From assembly GCF_014705655.1 (NCBI RefSeq), contig NZ_JACXIY010000020.1, forward strand, positions 62,001 through 126,000: a stretch of DNA of 64,000 nucleotides, written 5' to 3'. Under the pieces are notes generated by a model that made no database searches, was not told the origin of the DNA, and saw only the letters and a program-made list of their open reading frames with translations. Shown here one piece after another: positions 7,798 to 16,573 of this stretch. Numbering within the stretch: the stretch's first letter is position 1; the number at the start of each line of letters is the position of its first letter. A program made the translations under genes and the position numbers. The stretch is from Paenibacillus arenilitoris (GTDB lineage: Bacteria > Bacillota > Bacilli > Paenibacillales > Paenibacillaceae).

Positions 7798-8678
7798 TGC
7801 TCGGCTTCCTCCAATTCCGGAACCTGAACGACGAATACCTCCGTCAGATGGTCAAAGCTCGCCGCCAGCTCGACGGACGCCGTGAGCGTAAGACCGAAAT
7901 CGCCGACCTGCTTCGATTCCACCGTCCCGACGACGAGCCCCCGCGGGTACACGTTGCCGAGACCGGACGTGATGACCGTATCCTGCACGGCCATCTTGTC
8001 GTCCTCGTCGATTTTGGTCATCAGTATGCGGGACGTTTCTTTGTTGTAGCTGCTCAATATGCCGAACGATTCGTCCTCGCGCCCGAGTATCGTTACCGCG
8101 ATGGAGTTGAACGTAGGGGACGACTCGTCCAGCTCGGTTATCGGCGTGACCGTGGAGGTGAACGGCGTAACCGAGCTGACGAGGCCGATCAGCCCTTTGA
8201 TCGTCGTGACGGCCATGTTGGGCCGCACGCCGTTCTCCGAGCCCAGATTGATCGTGAGCGACCGGTTGTTCGCGTCGTTGCTGACCGATATGACCTGGGC
8301 GATCAAGTAATTATAATTATACATCTGCTTCTGGCGCTCCGTGAAGGACAGAGCTTCTTTCAGCCGTTCGTTCTCTTTCTTGATGAAGTTGTATTCGATT
8401 TTTTCGCGGGAGTAAGCGGCCGCCGTTAGACGAAGCTGCTTGTTCTCTTCGTAGAGCAGGCGGAGATCGCCGATATCCTCAAAGAAGCCCGCTATGTAAC
8501 CAGCGGGCTTGTAAAACCATTGCTGCACGAATCCGGCCGTATCCTTCAAAAACTTCTCCGGCCAAGTCAATTCCTTGCGGTCGCTGAGCGAGAAGCCGAT
8601 GACCGCAATGAACAGTATAAACCCGATCATAAGCATAAACATACGCTTATTTCGCATTAGCTTAAACAGCTCGATCAC
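7794..8678 (-). CDS. mreC: Rod shape-determining protein MreC
   Basis: The 294-residue protein has a short cytoplasmic segment, one membrane helix (MFMLMIGFILFIAVIGFSL), a coiled-coil region around residues 65-110 (LLYEENKQLRLTAAAYSREK onward) and a C-terminal MreC beta-barrel domain. The start is a GTG at 8678 with a weak ribosome-binding site; an ATG seven codons later (8657) is possible. It sits between mreB and mreD in standard order. Confidence 0.95.
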   Translation of the reverse strand: MIELFKLMRNKRMFMLMIGFILFIAVIGFSLSDRKELTWPEKFLKDTAGFVQQWFYKPAGYIAGFFEDIGDLRLLYEENKQLRLTAAAYSREKIEYNFIKKENERLKEALSFTERQKQMYNYNYLIAQVISVSNDANNRSLTINLGSENGVRPNMAVTTIKGLIGLVSSVTPFTSTVTPITELDESSPTFNSIAVTILGREDESFGILSSYNKETSRILMTKIDEDDKMAVQDTVITSGLGNVYPRGLVVGTVESKQVGDFGLTLTASVELAASFDHLTEVFVVQVPELEEAEQ

Positions 8679-8722
8679 CTGCCCGTTTCATATCCGTCTC
8701 CCAATTTGACTAACGTCCCGCT

Positions 8723-9757
8723 TTAGCGTCTCGAACGGGAGGCCGAACTGCTTTTGGATTTAAACAAGTGGATGTTGTCCAAGGAGCGTCCCGTCCCGAT
8801 CGCGACGCAATCGAGCGGGTTATCGGCCACGATGACGGGCATGCCCGTCTCTCGCTGCAGCAGCTTGTCCAGGTTGCGAAGCAAGGCGCCGCCGCCCGTA
8901 AGCACGATGCCGCGGTCCATAATGTCGGCCGACAGCTCCGGCGGACATTTCTCGAGCGTAACCTTCACCGCGTCCACGATGGCGTTCACCGTATCGCCGA
9001 GCGCCTCCGTAATCTCGTCGGAAGTTATGGCGAGCGTCTTCGGCAAGCCCGTAACGAGGTCGCGTCCGCGGATTTCGATCGTCTCGGGATGATCGAGCGG
9101 AAGCGCCGATCCGATCTCCATCTTCAGCTGCTCGGCCGTTCTTTCGCCGATCATCAAATTGTACTGCTTCTTAATGTACTGCGTAACGGCTTCGTCCATT
9201 TCGTCTCCGGCTACGCGGATGGAACGGGCCGTAACGATACCGCCGAGCGAAATGACGGCTACCTCCGTCGTGCCTCCGCCGATATCGACGACCATGCTGC
9301 CGGTCGGCTCCCATACGGGCAGGTCCGCGCCGATCGCCGCCGCGAAAGGCTCCTCGATCGTATACGCTTCGCGCGCTCCCGCCTGCTTCGTCGCGTCCTC
9401 TACGGCGCGCTTCTCCACGGCGGTAATCCCCGAAGGCACGCACACCATCACGTTCGGATGGCGCGGGAACAGCGACTTCTGCTTTTGCGCCTGGCGGATG
9501 AAATATTTGATCATCGTGGCCGTCGTCTCGAAGTCGGCGATGACGCCGTCCTTCATCGGACGGACCGCGCGGATGTTGCCGGGCGTTCTGCCTATCATCT
9601 TCTTGGCATGCTCGCCTACGGCTTCGATCGTTTTTGTATCGGTACGAAGGGCGACGACGGACGGCTCCCTTACGACTATTCCTTTGCCTTTAACGAAAAC
9701 CAGCGTGTTGGCAGTACCCAAATCAATGCCCAAATCTTTAGAAAAACTTCCGAACAT
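8723..9757 (-). CDS. mreB: Actin-like cell-shape protein MreB
   Basis: The 344-residue actin homologue shows phosphate-1 (DLGIDLGTANT), phosphate-2 (VVDIGGGTTEVAVIS) and the adenosine motif (GIVLTGGGALLRNLD). It forms membrane filaments that steer the elongation machinery. I chose the ATG at 9757 (MFGSFSKDLG), preceded by GAAGGGAGC; nine extra codons are open upstream. Head of the mreBCD-minCD-rodA run, 40 bp after radC. Confidence 0.97.
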   Translation of the reverse strand: MFGSFSKDLGIDLGTANTLVFVKGKGIVVREPSVVALRTDTKTIEAVGEHAKKMIGRTPGNIRAVRPMKDGVIADFETTATMIKYFIRQAQKQKSLFPRHPNVMVCVPSGITAVEKRAVEDATKQAGAREAYTIEEPFAAAIGADLPVWEPTGSMVVDIGGGTTEVAVISLGGIVTARSIRVAGDEMDEAVTQYIKKQYNLMIGERTAEQLKMEIGSALPLDHPETIEIRGRDLVTGLPKTLAITSDEITEALGDTVNAIVDAVKVTLEKCPPELSADIMDRGIVLTGGGALLRNLDKLLQRETGMPVIVADNPLDCVAIGTGRSLDNIHLFKSKSSSASRSRR

Positions 9758-9797
9758 ATTGTTGCTCCCTTCTAATCGCGACAATCACTTTATTATA

Positions 9798-10487
9798 TTA
9801 CAGATAGCCTTGTTCCTTCAAACTGACGAATCGTCCGTCTCCGATGACGATATGGTCCAGCACTTCGATCCCGACGAGCTCTCCCGCCTCCGCCAGCCGC
9901 TTCGTAAGCGCGATATCTTCCGGACTCGGCGCCGGATCACCGCTCGGGTGGTTGTGCGCGCAAACGATGGAAGCGCTGCTGCGCTGAATCGCTGCCCGGA
10001 ATACTTCGCGCGGATGGACGAGCGACGCGTTAAGCGTCCCTATCGATAGCGTTTCCCGGGCAATAATATGGTTTTTCGTATTCAGGAACAAGCAGACGAA
10101 GTGCTCCTTCTTCAAGTAGCGGAGCTCTTCCATTACGTAATCGGCCGCGTCCTGCGGCTTGCGGACGACGACCGCGTCGCCGATCCGGCTGCGCGCCATG
10201 CGCCGTCCGAGCTCGATGCCCGCCCGCAGCTGCAGCGCCTTGGCCGGTCCGATCCCGCGTATCGCGGTCAATTCCTCGACGCTCATATCCATTAAATTGC
10301 GCAGGCTGCCGCATTGCTTCAAGATCGAACCCGCCAAGTGAATGGCGGATTGCCGCTGGGTTCCCGTACGCAGCAATATCGCAAGCAATTCGGCATGGCT
10401 AAGCGCGTCCGCCCCATATTTCATCATGCGCTCTCTCGGACGTTCTTCATGGGGGACATCACGCAAAATCATATATTGCGGCTCCAT
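9798..10487 (-). CDS. radC: RadC/YsxA family JAB-domain protein
   Basis: The 229-residue protein has an N-terminal helix-hairpin-helix region (ELTAIRGIGPAKALQLRAG) and a C-terminal JAB/MPN metalloprotease-like domain with the metal motif HNHPSGDPAPSPED. The family is called RadC, but a repair role is not well supported; the true activity is unknown. The ATG at 10487 has GGCGGGATGG upstream. The maf-radC-mreBCD order matches Bacillus. Confidence 0.93.
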   Translation of the reverse strand: MEPQYMILRDVPHEERPRERMMKYGADALSHAELLAILLRTGTQRQSAIHLAGSILKQCGSLRNLMDMSVEELTAIRGIGPAKALQLRAGIELGRRMARSRIGDAVVVRKPQDAADYVMEELRYLKKEHFVCLFLNTKNHIIARETLSIGTLNASLVHPREVFRAAIQRSSASIVCAHNHPSGDPAPSPEDIALTKRLAEAGELVGIEVLDHIVIGDGRFVSLKEQGYL

Positions 10488-10543
10488 GTCCCATCCCGCC
10501 TTTTTCGTCAAAGTATGGTTAACGTTTATCCTGCCTTTTGTTC

Positions 10544-11173
10544 TCAAAAAACATGAACGTCGTAACGCGCAAGCATGTCCGCCAGCAGCGACACCGGCAG
10601 CCCGACCACGGCGAAGTAGCAGCCGTCGATCCGCTCGACGATCGTCGCCCCAAAGCCCTGAATGCCGTATGCGCCGGCTTTGTCTCTCGGCTCTCCCGTT
10701 GCCACGTAGCGGGCAATGCGCTCCTCGCTAAGCGGCTTCATCCAAACCTTGGTCATCCGATGCTCCACCGCCGCTTCCCCGCCGGCGGTCAGCACGCAGG
10801 CAACTCCCGTGTACACCTCATGGCCGCGTCCCTGCAAGCCTCTGAGCATGCGCTTCGCGTCTTCGTCGTCGGCCGGCTTCCCGAGCACCTCGCCGCCTTG
10901 CACGACAATCGTATCCGAGCCGATAATAAGCGACGGCTCCGTATCGCGCCGCTGCATAAGAAGCTCTTCGGCGGCCCTCGCCTTGCGCAGGCTTAGCCGC
11001 TCTACGATCTGCACGGGCGTCCAATCCGAAGGGGTGGACTCGTCCGTATCCGTAGACAAAATAGAAACCGGCAAGGAAAGGTCCAGCGATGCGACCAGTT
11101 CCTTCCGGCGCGGTGACGACGAAGCCAGAATAATCCGGCTTATCGGCTCATCATTCGTTTGTGGATTTTTCAT
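10544..11173 (-). CDS. maf: Maf-type nucleoside triphosphate pyrophosphatase
   Basis: The 209-residue protein starts with the Maf signature ILASSSPRRKELV and has the conserved IIGSDTIVV and DKAGAYGIQGFGA motifs. Maf proteins hydrolyse dTTP/UTP or modified pyrimidine triphosphates and affect septum formation when overproduced. The stop lies just before the radC start region, so the genes are probably co-transcribed. Confidence 0.95.
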   Translation of the reverse strand: MKNPQTNDEPISRIILASSSPRRKELVASLDLSLPVSILSTDTDESTPSDWTPVQIVERLSLRKARAAEELLMQRRDTEPSLIIGSDTIVVQGGEVLGKPADDEDAKRMLRGLQGRGHEVYTGVACVLTAGGEAAVEHRMTKVWMKPLSEERIARYVATGEPRDKAGAYGIQGFGATIVERIDGCYFAVVGLPVSLLADMLARYDVHVF

Positions 11174-11223
11174 GACTCGAATATCGCTCGCTTTCGTTCT
11201 TGCTTCATGTCATTTGCCGGCCG

Positions 11224-11466
11224 CTACATTTTGCGATACAGCCATACGGAAATGACGGCTCCGATTAAACTGAACAAACTGAACTGGAGATGCAGCGATA
11301 GATTGAAGCTGATGACGTATAAATCAACGGCGGGAGACCATGAAGCCATGATCGGTTTCGTTAAGAAGGAAATGCCTGGAACGGGGGATAGCCAGCGTGC
11401 TACCAAAGCGCCGGCCAATAAACCCAGTATGATAAAAATGAGAAGAATCCAGCCGTTTTTCTTCAT
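11224..11466 (-). CDS. DUF4321 small membrane protein
   Basis: The 80-residue protein has two hydrophobic helices, at residues about 5-25 (GWILLIFIILGLLAGALVAR) and 58-77. It resembles the DUF4321 family found next to maf in Paenibacillaceae; function is unknown. It lies 50 bp upstream of maf on the same strand. Confidence 0.75.
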   Translation of the reverse strand: MKKNGWILLIFIILGLLAGALVARWLSPVPGISFLTKPIMASWSPAVDLYVISFNLSLHLQFSLFSLIGAVISVWLYRKM

Positions 11467-11527
11467 CTTTCAACGCCTCTCGCCATGATATGACACCTGC
11501 ATCTATTATACGCATGATAGGATTCGT

Positions 11528-12967
11528 TTACAATGCGCTGATGGACTCAAACCATTCTTTTTGGGCAAGGACGGCCTTCATCAGCTCGGATTGCACAGAC
11601 CATAACGCAGCGCGCGACGTTTCTTTATTATACATGGTCATCGACTCCGCCGCCTTATTCATCGATTGGACAATTTTTTCCAAATAACCCTTTCCCGTCT
11701 CGTCCGTTACCCCTATCCGCATCGCTTCCGCGCTTTCCGTCCATTTGCGATGCGCCTCCTGCCAAGCCTTTGCCGCTGCTTCGCCAACCGGGGACAGAGA
11801 AGGCTGCTCTAGCTGGGCCAGCGCCAATTCGTCCAGCGTTCGGACAAGCTCCGCCGTCTGCCCGAAGAAGCTTTGCGCTTCCGCCTCTTCCCCGCCGTAC
11901 GGCAGCTCGCCCGGAGCCGCGACGGAGACTTCTTTGATGTAAAGCTCCAGCTCGGACAGCTGCGCGCGGACGGCTTCGGCTTTGCCGCGATCGCCGGCCA
12001 TACCCGCGTATACCCGATAATCGCCGGAGCCCGTCAAGGCCGCCGCGGCGAGCCCTTTGCCCGTTAGCTGCGCGATTGCGGCATCCCGGCCTTCCGTATT
12101 GCTGAACACGCCGAACTGAAGCATGTAATACGTCTGGTCCAGGCCCGATAAGCTCACCGTCTCCGCCTGCCGGTCTGCGCCTTCGCCGGATTTGCCGCCG
12201 CTTGCCGCGGGAGGCCCTTCTTCGCCGCCTTTATTAGTATTCGGGCTTGCGGGCACGCCTGAGGGGGTATCGCCCGAAATCGCGTTTTCCGATGCCGGTT
12301 CGGCACTCGGCTCGCTACCCGAACCGCCGGGCCATATAGAGGCGCCGGTAAACAGCGACAGCAGCAAATAGCCAAACAACGCGCCTGTGGCAAGCGCGCC
12401 CGCAACCGACAAAAATACGTTGAACCAGGAAGGGCCCTTCGAGGAGCGCATCATGCGGGTCGTCCGGAGTGGCTTCGTTGGCGCTTCATCGTAAAGAGCG
12501 TCGTCCGCTTCCGCTCTATCCTGAAAATGTTCCCGAATCTCGCCCGCATCGGACTCTTCCTGATCCGGTAATCTATATTCTCGTTCATCCGGTTCATTCG
12601 GCCGCGGAGCGATCGCAATCGGCTTGGCCGGTTTCTTATCCTTGAGCCGCTTGCCGTCCGTCTTCGGCGGGGATGTCGGTTCCGGGCTCGCATCCGTCTC
12701 CCGGATCAGCTTCTCTAGCGCGCCGACATCTTCTTGGAACGGGCTGTTCCACGGCGTATTTTCGCTGACGGCGTGCTGCCCGCCGGACGGATAAAGCGGG
12801 ATGACGTTCACCTTCGCGGGTTTCGCGGCTTGGCTGCTTGCAGCGGTCGTTTGGGACGAGGCTTTGTCCGGCGCTGCCTCCTGTTGTTTCGCGGGCTGGC
12901 GGTTATCGTCCGGGATGGTGTTTCCTGCGCGGTCGAAACGGTACGTAATCCGATTTTTTTGATTCAT
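11528..12967 (-). CDS. SPOR-domain membrane protein
   Basis: The 479-residue protein has a long charged, low-complexity cytoplasmic part, one membrane helix near residue 180 (FNVFLSVAGALATGALFGYL), a Ser/Pro/Gly-rich linker and a SPOR domain (YYMLQFGVFSNTEGRDAAIA, then DYRVYAGMAGDRGKA). SPOR domains bind denuded septal glycan strands, which fits the division and shape neighbourhood. The last 140 residues are helical with no recognised domain. The ATG at 12967 has AAGGAG upstream. Confidence 0.85.
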   Translation of the reverse strand: MNQKNRITYRFDRAGNTIPDDNRQPAKQQEAAPDKASSQTTAASSQAAKPAKVNVIPLYPSGGQHAVSENTPWNSPFQEDVGALEKLIRETDASPEPTSPPKTDGKRLKDKKPAKPIAIAPRPNEPDEREYRLPDQEESDAGEIREHFQDRAEADDALYDEAPTKPLRTTRMMRSSKGPSWFNVFLSVAGALATGALFGYLLLSLFTGASIWPGGSGSEPSAEPASENAISGDTPSGVPASPNTNKGGEEGPPAASGGKSGEGADRQAETVSLSGLDQTYYMLQFGVFSNTEGRDAAIAQLTGKGLAAAALTGSGDYRVYAGMAGDRGKAEAVRAQLSELELYIKEVSVAAPGELPYGGEEAEAQSFFGQTAELVRTLDELALAQLEQPSLSPVGEAAAKAWQEAHRKWTESAEAMRIGVTDETGKGYLEKIVQSMNKAAESMTMYNKETSRAALWSVQSELMKAVLAQKEWFESISAL

Positions 12968-13025
12968 CTCATTCTCTCCTTGTCCCATTCTTCTATTTTT
13001 AATCTATGAATCAAATGAGAGATTT

Positions 13026-13260
13026 ATGACCCAAACCCTGGGGGGGCTTCACCCAAACCCTGGGAGGGCTTCTACCCAAACCCTTCAAAGGGTTTTAAAC
13101 CTTTCGAAACCTTCCAAAACTTCAAAGCCTCGAACCTTCAACATTTTCGAACCCTCCCAAACCAAAACCCTTCGAACCCTCAACATTTTCGAACCCTCCC
13201 AAAACCAAAACCTTCGAACCCTCCCAAACCAAAACCTTCGAACCCTCCCAAACCCTCCCT
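13026..13260. repeat. Pyrimidine-rich minisatellite, 24-bp unit
   Basis: The plus strand is almost wholly C, A and T, made of copies of TTCGAACCCTCCCAAACCAAAACC and variants, with CCCAAACCCTGGG repeats at the left end. The best three copies lie at about 13153-13250. The minus strand is correspondingly G-rich and contains GGGAGGGTTTGGGAGGG (13259-13243), which fits a G-quadruplex pattern. Long frames cross the tract on both strands but look like translated repeat, not protein. Confidence 0.8.
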
Positions 13261-13307
13261 TCCAAGGGAGGGCCCCGAGGCGCTGCGCCCTCTGGACACC
13301 CGCAATT

Positions 13308-13600
13308 GGACTAACGTTGGAGCGACCGAGACGAATATGAGTTACTTGAGTCGAAGGATCGCTTCCGTCCCTGGGGACACGCTTCCTCTTGTTGCGCTTG
13401 GAAGGGCCCGTATTTGGACTAACGTTGGAGCGACCGAAACGGATTTGAGTTACTTGAGTCGAAGGATCGCTTTCGTCCCTGGGGACACGCTTCCTCTTGT
13501 TGCGCTTGGAAGGGCCCGTATTTGGACTAACGTTGGAGCGACCGAGACGAATATGAGTTACTTGAGTCGAAGGATCGCTTTCGTCCCTGGGGGACACGCT
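13308..13600. repeat. 108-bp direct tandem repeat, about 2.7 copies
   Basis: The unit begins GGACTAACGTTGGAGCGACC at 13308, 13416 and 13524, giving an exact 108-bp period with few differences. Each unit holds GAGTTACTTGAGTCGAAGGATCGC and the segment CGTCCCTGGGGACACGCTT. Because 108 is divisible by three, a 36-residue repeat stays open on both strands, but no ribosome-binding site or known domain supports translation. Between the two repeat tracts (13261-13307) lie short hairpins such as CTCCCTTCCAAGGGAG. Confidence 0.85.
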
Positions 13601-13680
13601 TACCGTTAAGGTGAGGCGCTAAGGGCATGTTGGGGGGGGCTATCAAAGGGTGCGAACCCATATTGATGATTCAATATTAG

Positions 13681-13717
13681 TTGTCTATTTACAATAGTGT
13701 GCGGCATACAGTATAAT
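13681..13717 (+). promoter_or_regulatory. padR promoter region with inverted repeat
   Basis: A perfect -10 box TATAAT (13712-13717) lies 20 bp before the padR start codon. The -35 region is weak (TTACAA at 13689, 17-nt spacing). An inverted repeat TTGT-6 nt-ACAA (13681-13694) overlaps the -35 and is a candidate PadR operator for autorepression. The operator assignment is inference. Confidence 0.45.
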
Positions 13718-13736
13718 GACGACAGGAGTTGATCAT

Positions 13737-14102
13737 ATGGCTGATGTGAACGAAACGATTAATGGCTTATTGGGCGAGCTGAGGCGAGGAACGATCGTCA
13801 TGGGCGTGCTCAGTCAATTGTCGGAACCGCAGTATGGCTATTCGCTCGTACCCGTGCTGGAGGAGAAGGGAATGGCCGTCGATCCCGGCACCTTGTATCC
13901 GCTGCTGCGCAGGCTGGAGAAGCAGGAACTGCTGGAGAGCAGATGGGACACGAATGAAGCTCGCCCGCGCAAGTACTACCTGCTCAGCCCGTTCGGACGG
14001 GAAGTCTACTCGGGATTATGCATGGAGTGGCGCAAGCTCGTCGCAAGCATGGAAGGAATTATAGGCGAAAATAAAGGAGGAGAGCCGGATGGAAGTAATT
14101 GA
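13737..14102 (+). CDS. PadR-family transcriptional regulator
   Basis: The 121-residue protein has the PadR winged-helix signature (GVLSQLSEPQYGYSLVPVLE, then DPGTLYPLLRRLEKQELLES and ARPRKYYLLSPFGREVY). PadR regulators usually repress a neighbouring membrane or transport gene. The ATG at 13737 has AGGAG 8 nt upstream; seven extra codons are open before it. The 3' end overlaps the next gene by 14 bp, so the pair is co-translated. Confidence 0.92.
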   Translation: MADVNETINGLLGELRRGTIVMGVLSQLSEPQYGYSLVPVLEEKGMAVDPGTLYPLLRRLEKQELLESRWDTNEARPRKYYLLSPFGREVYSGLCMEWRKLVASMEGIIGENKGGEPDGSN

Positions 14103-15102
14103 ACGGTATGTGTATGCGGTGACGCAGCGTCTGCCCGAGCAGCAGAGGACGGAAATTAAGCGGGAGCTGCACGGCTTGATCGAAGATATGCTGGAGGAAC
14201 GGACGCAAGGTGGCAAGGCCTCGCAAGCGGACGCGGAAAGCGTGCTGCTCGAGCTTGGCGATCCGAACGCGCTTGCCGCCAAATATCGCGGCTATGATCG
14301 TTATTTAATCGGTCCGCTCATGTTCGAGCCCTACTTGACCACGCTCAAAATCGTGCTCATTTCGATCGCCATCGCCTTAACCGGCTTGTTGGCGATCGAT
14401 GCGATCGCTAACCCCGCTGAAATCGTTGAGCAATTCACGGAATATGTGGTCACGCTCATTGCGGCCTTTGCCCAAGGCTTCGGCTGGGTAACGATCGTGT
14501 TCGCTTTCATCGATTACCGCATGCAAAAAGAAACCGCAGGCAGCGGCAAATCCAAGCCGTGGAAGCCGTCCGACTTGCCGCAAATCCCCGACGCGCAAGC
14601 GCGGATCAAAATGAGCGATCCGATTTCGGGCCTTATTTTTACGGTGCTGTTCACGGTGCTTTGCTTGTACGCGATCGATCTGCTCGGCGTCTGGAGAATC
14701 ACGGACGGCGAGAGGAAGGTCATTCCGTTTTTGAATGCGGATGTCTTCCGCCATTATTTCCCGATTGTATGGGTGCTTGCCGCTCTTGGCCTGTTGAAAG
14801 AATGCGTCAGAATCATCGTTCGCCGCCGGACGGGGAGCATGCTGGCGCTTCACGTCGCGATTTCGGTCGCATCCGCGGTACTTGTATGCGTCGCGCTGGC
14901 CGATCCCGCCATCTGGAACCCGGATTTCATCGGTCAGCTGGAAGCGGCGGGACTGCTGCAGGCAGGAGGAGAAGGATACGATACGGTCGTCTCGATCTGG
15001 ACCGGCGTAACCGATTGGCTTGTCCTTCTTATCGGACTGTTCACGCTGATCGACGTCATAACCGAAACGTACAAATGGTATAAGGTCAAAACGGCCGCTT
15101 GA
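14089..15102 (+). CDS. HAAS-domain polytopic membrane protein
   Basis: The 337-residue protein starts with a cytoplasmic helical HAAS domain (residues 1-65, MEVIERYVYAVTQRLPEQQR onward, with ELGDPNALAAKYRG at its end) followed by about seven membrane helices. HAAS proteins are typically encoded just after a PadR regulator and are thought to be signalling or envelope proteins; the precise role is unknown. AAAGGAGGAG lies 6 nt before the ATG, inside padR. Confidence 0.8.
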   Translation: MEVIERYVYAVTQRLPEQQRTEIKRELHGLIEDMLEERTQGGKASQADAESVLLELGDPNALAAKYRGYDRYLIGPLMFEPYLTTLKIVLISIAIALTGLLAIDAIANPAEIVEQFTEYVVTLIAAFAQGFGWVTIVFAFIDYRMQKETAGSGKSKPWKPSDLPQIPDAQARIKMSDPISGLIFTVLFTVLCLYAIDLLGVWRITDGERKVIPFLNADVFRHYFPIVWVLAALGLLKECVRIIVRRRTGSMLALHVAISVASAVLVCVALADPAIWNPDFIGQLEAAGLLQAGGEGYDTVVSIWTGVTDWLVLLIGLFTLIDVITETYKWYKVKTAA

Positions 15103-15130
15103 TCCATGCAATAATCCCGTACGAAAAAAA

Positions 15131-15164
15131 AATGCCCGCCGGCTCCATGGAGCCGTCCGGGCAT
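15131..15164. terminator. Bidirectional terminator between HAAS gene and murC
   Basis: A hairpin AAATGCCCG...CGGGCATTT with an inner GGCTCC-AT-GGAGCC stem has A-runs on one side and T-runs on the other. It serves the plus-strand padR operon and the convergent minus-strand murC. Confidence 0.88.
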
Positions 15165-15171
15165 TTTTATG

Positions 15172-16566
15172 TCATTGGCCGGACTTCAGCGATTTCGCAA
15201 GCGCGTCGGCCACTTTCCAAATGTCTCCCGCGCCCATCGTAATGACGAGATCGCCGGGCGCGACCCGTTCCTTCAAATAGGCAAGCACCTCGTCCTTGGT
15301 CGGAAAATACGACGTGTTCGCGTTGCTGTTCGTCTTGATCAACTCGACCAGCTTGCGGGAATCGACGCCTTCGATCTGCTGCTCGCCGGCCGGCGAGTAA
15401 ATATCGGTTATGACCACCTCGTCCGCCTCCGGAAACGCGCGGCTGAACTGCTCGAACAAGAAGTAGGTGCGCGTATACCGCTGAGGCTGGAATACGGCGA
15501 TGATTCGTTTTCCCGTCGCCTTGGCCGCGCTGATCGTCGCCCTGATTTCCGTCGGATGGTGCGCGTAATCGTCGATCACGAGAATGTCGTTCGCTTCGCC
15601 GAGTACCTGGAACCGTCGCTTCGCGCCGCGGAACGATTGAATCGCTTCCGCGATTTTCTCGAACGAAAGCCCGGCTTCGAGGCAAGTGATAACGGTCGCC
15701 ATGGCATTGTACACGTTGTGGCGGCCCGGTACGGCAAGCTCCACGTTCCCGAGCGGTTGCCCCTTGCGCATCATCGTGAACGACACTTTACGGTCTCCCA
15801 GCTCGATATCGCGAGCCGTATAGTCCGCGTCGGCTTCGATGCCGTACGTCACCAGCTGGGAGTCGCTAGCGCCGCCGGCGTATACTTGCGGAATCAATTC
15901 GTTCACTGTCTCGTCATCCGCGCAGACGATCGCTTTGCCGCCCTCTTTCACCTGCTGCAGAAACTTCACGTAAGCCGCCTTCAGCTTGCCGAAATCGCCG
16001 TCGTAATTTTCCAGATGGTCCGGCTCGATGTTCGTTACGATGGCAAGCGTCGGATGGTACTGCAGAAACGACCCGTCGCTCTCATCCGCTTCGGCCACGA
16101 CATACTCGCCCTTGCCCGCTTTCGCGTTCGTGCCGAGATTAACGATCTCTCCCCCGATAATATAAGTCGGGTCCGCTTGGCATTCTTCCATGACAAGCGC
16201 AATCATCGAGGAAGTCGTCGTCTTGCCGTGCGCGCCGGCGACCGCCACTCCCTTGCCCGCGTTCATGAGCCTTGCCAGCATTTGCGCTCGGTGCAGCACT
16301 GGGATGTTCAGCTCCTCCGCCGCCTTCCGTTCGACGTCGTCCTTCGAGATCGCCGTCGAATAGACGACGAGATCGGCTCCCTTCACATGCTCCGGCTGAT
16401 GACCGATAAATATGCTTGCCCCGTTGGCCGCAAGCTTCTCCGTTAATTCTTGACGCGCGACATCGGAGCCGGTCACTTTATAGCCCATTTCCAGCATAAC
16501 GCGTGCGATGGCGCTCATGCCGTATCCGCCGATTCCGATGAAATGAACGTGTTCTGCCGTATTCAA
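15172..16566 (-). CDS. murC: UDP-N-acetylmuramate--L-alanine ligase MurC
   Basis: The 464-residue Mur ligase has the UDP-binding N-terminus (HFIGIGGYGMSAIARVMLEM), the ATP P-loop GAHGKTTTSSM, and the C-terminal DDYAHHPTEIRAT motif. It adds L-Ala to UDP-MurNAc in cytoplasmic peptidoglycan synthesis. It lies 7 bp after folC, so the pair may share a transcript with valS. Confidence 0.97.
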   Translation of the reverse strand: MNTAEHVHFIGIGGYGMSAIARVMLEMGYKVTGSDVARQELTEKLAANGASIFIGHQPEHVKGADLVVYSTAISKDDVERKAAEELNIPVLHRAQMLARLMNAGKGVAVAGAHGKTTTSSMIALVMEECQADPTYIIGGEIVNLGTNAKAGKGEYVVAEADESDGSFLQYHPTLAIVTNIEPDHLENYDGDFGKLKAAYVKFLQQVKEGGKAIVCADDETVNELIPQVYAGGASDSQLVTYGIEADADYTARDIELGDRKVSFTMMRKGQPLGNVELAVPGRHNVYNAMATVITCLEAGLSFEKIAEAIQSFRGAKRRFQVLGEANDILVIDDYAHHPTEIRATISAAKATGKRIIAVFQPQRYTRTYFLFEQFSRAFPEADEVVITDIYSPAGEQQIEGVDSRKLVELIKTNSNANTSYFPTKDEVLAYLKERVAPGDLVITMGAGDIWKVADALAKSLKSGQ

Positions 16567-16573
16567 AGACGGT

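Noticed and set aside
13308..13600. CRISPR array
   Set aside because: The repeat is a contiguous 108-bp tandem unit with no unique spacers, and no cas gene is in the window.
13085..13609. Repeat-protein genes on both strands
   Set aside because: The frames exist only because the period is a multiple of three; no ribosome-binding site, known domain or promoter supports either.
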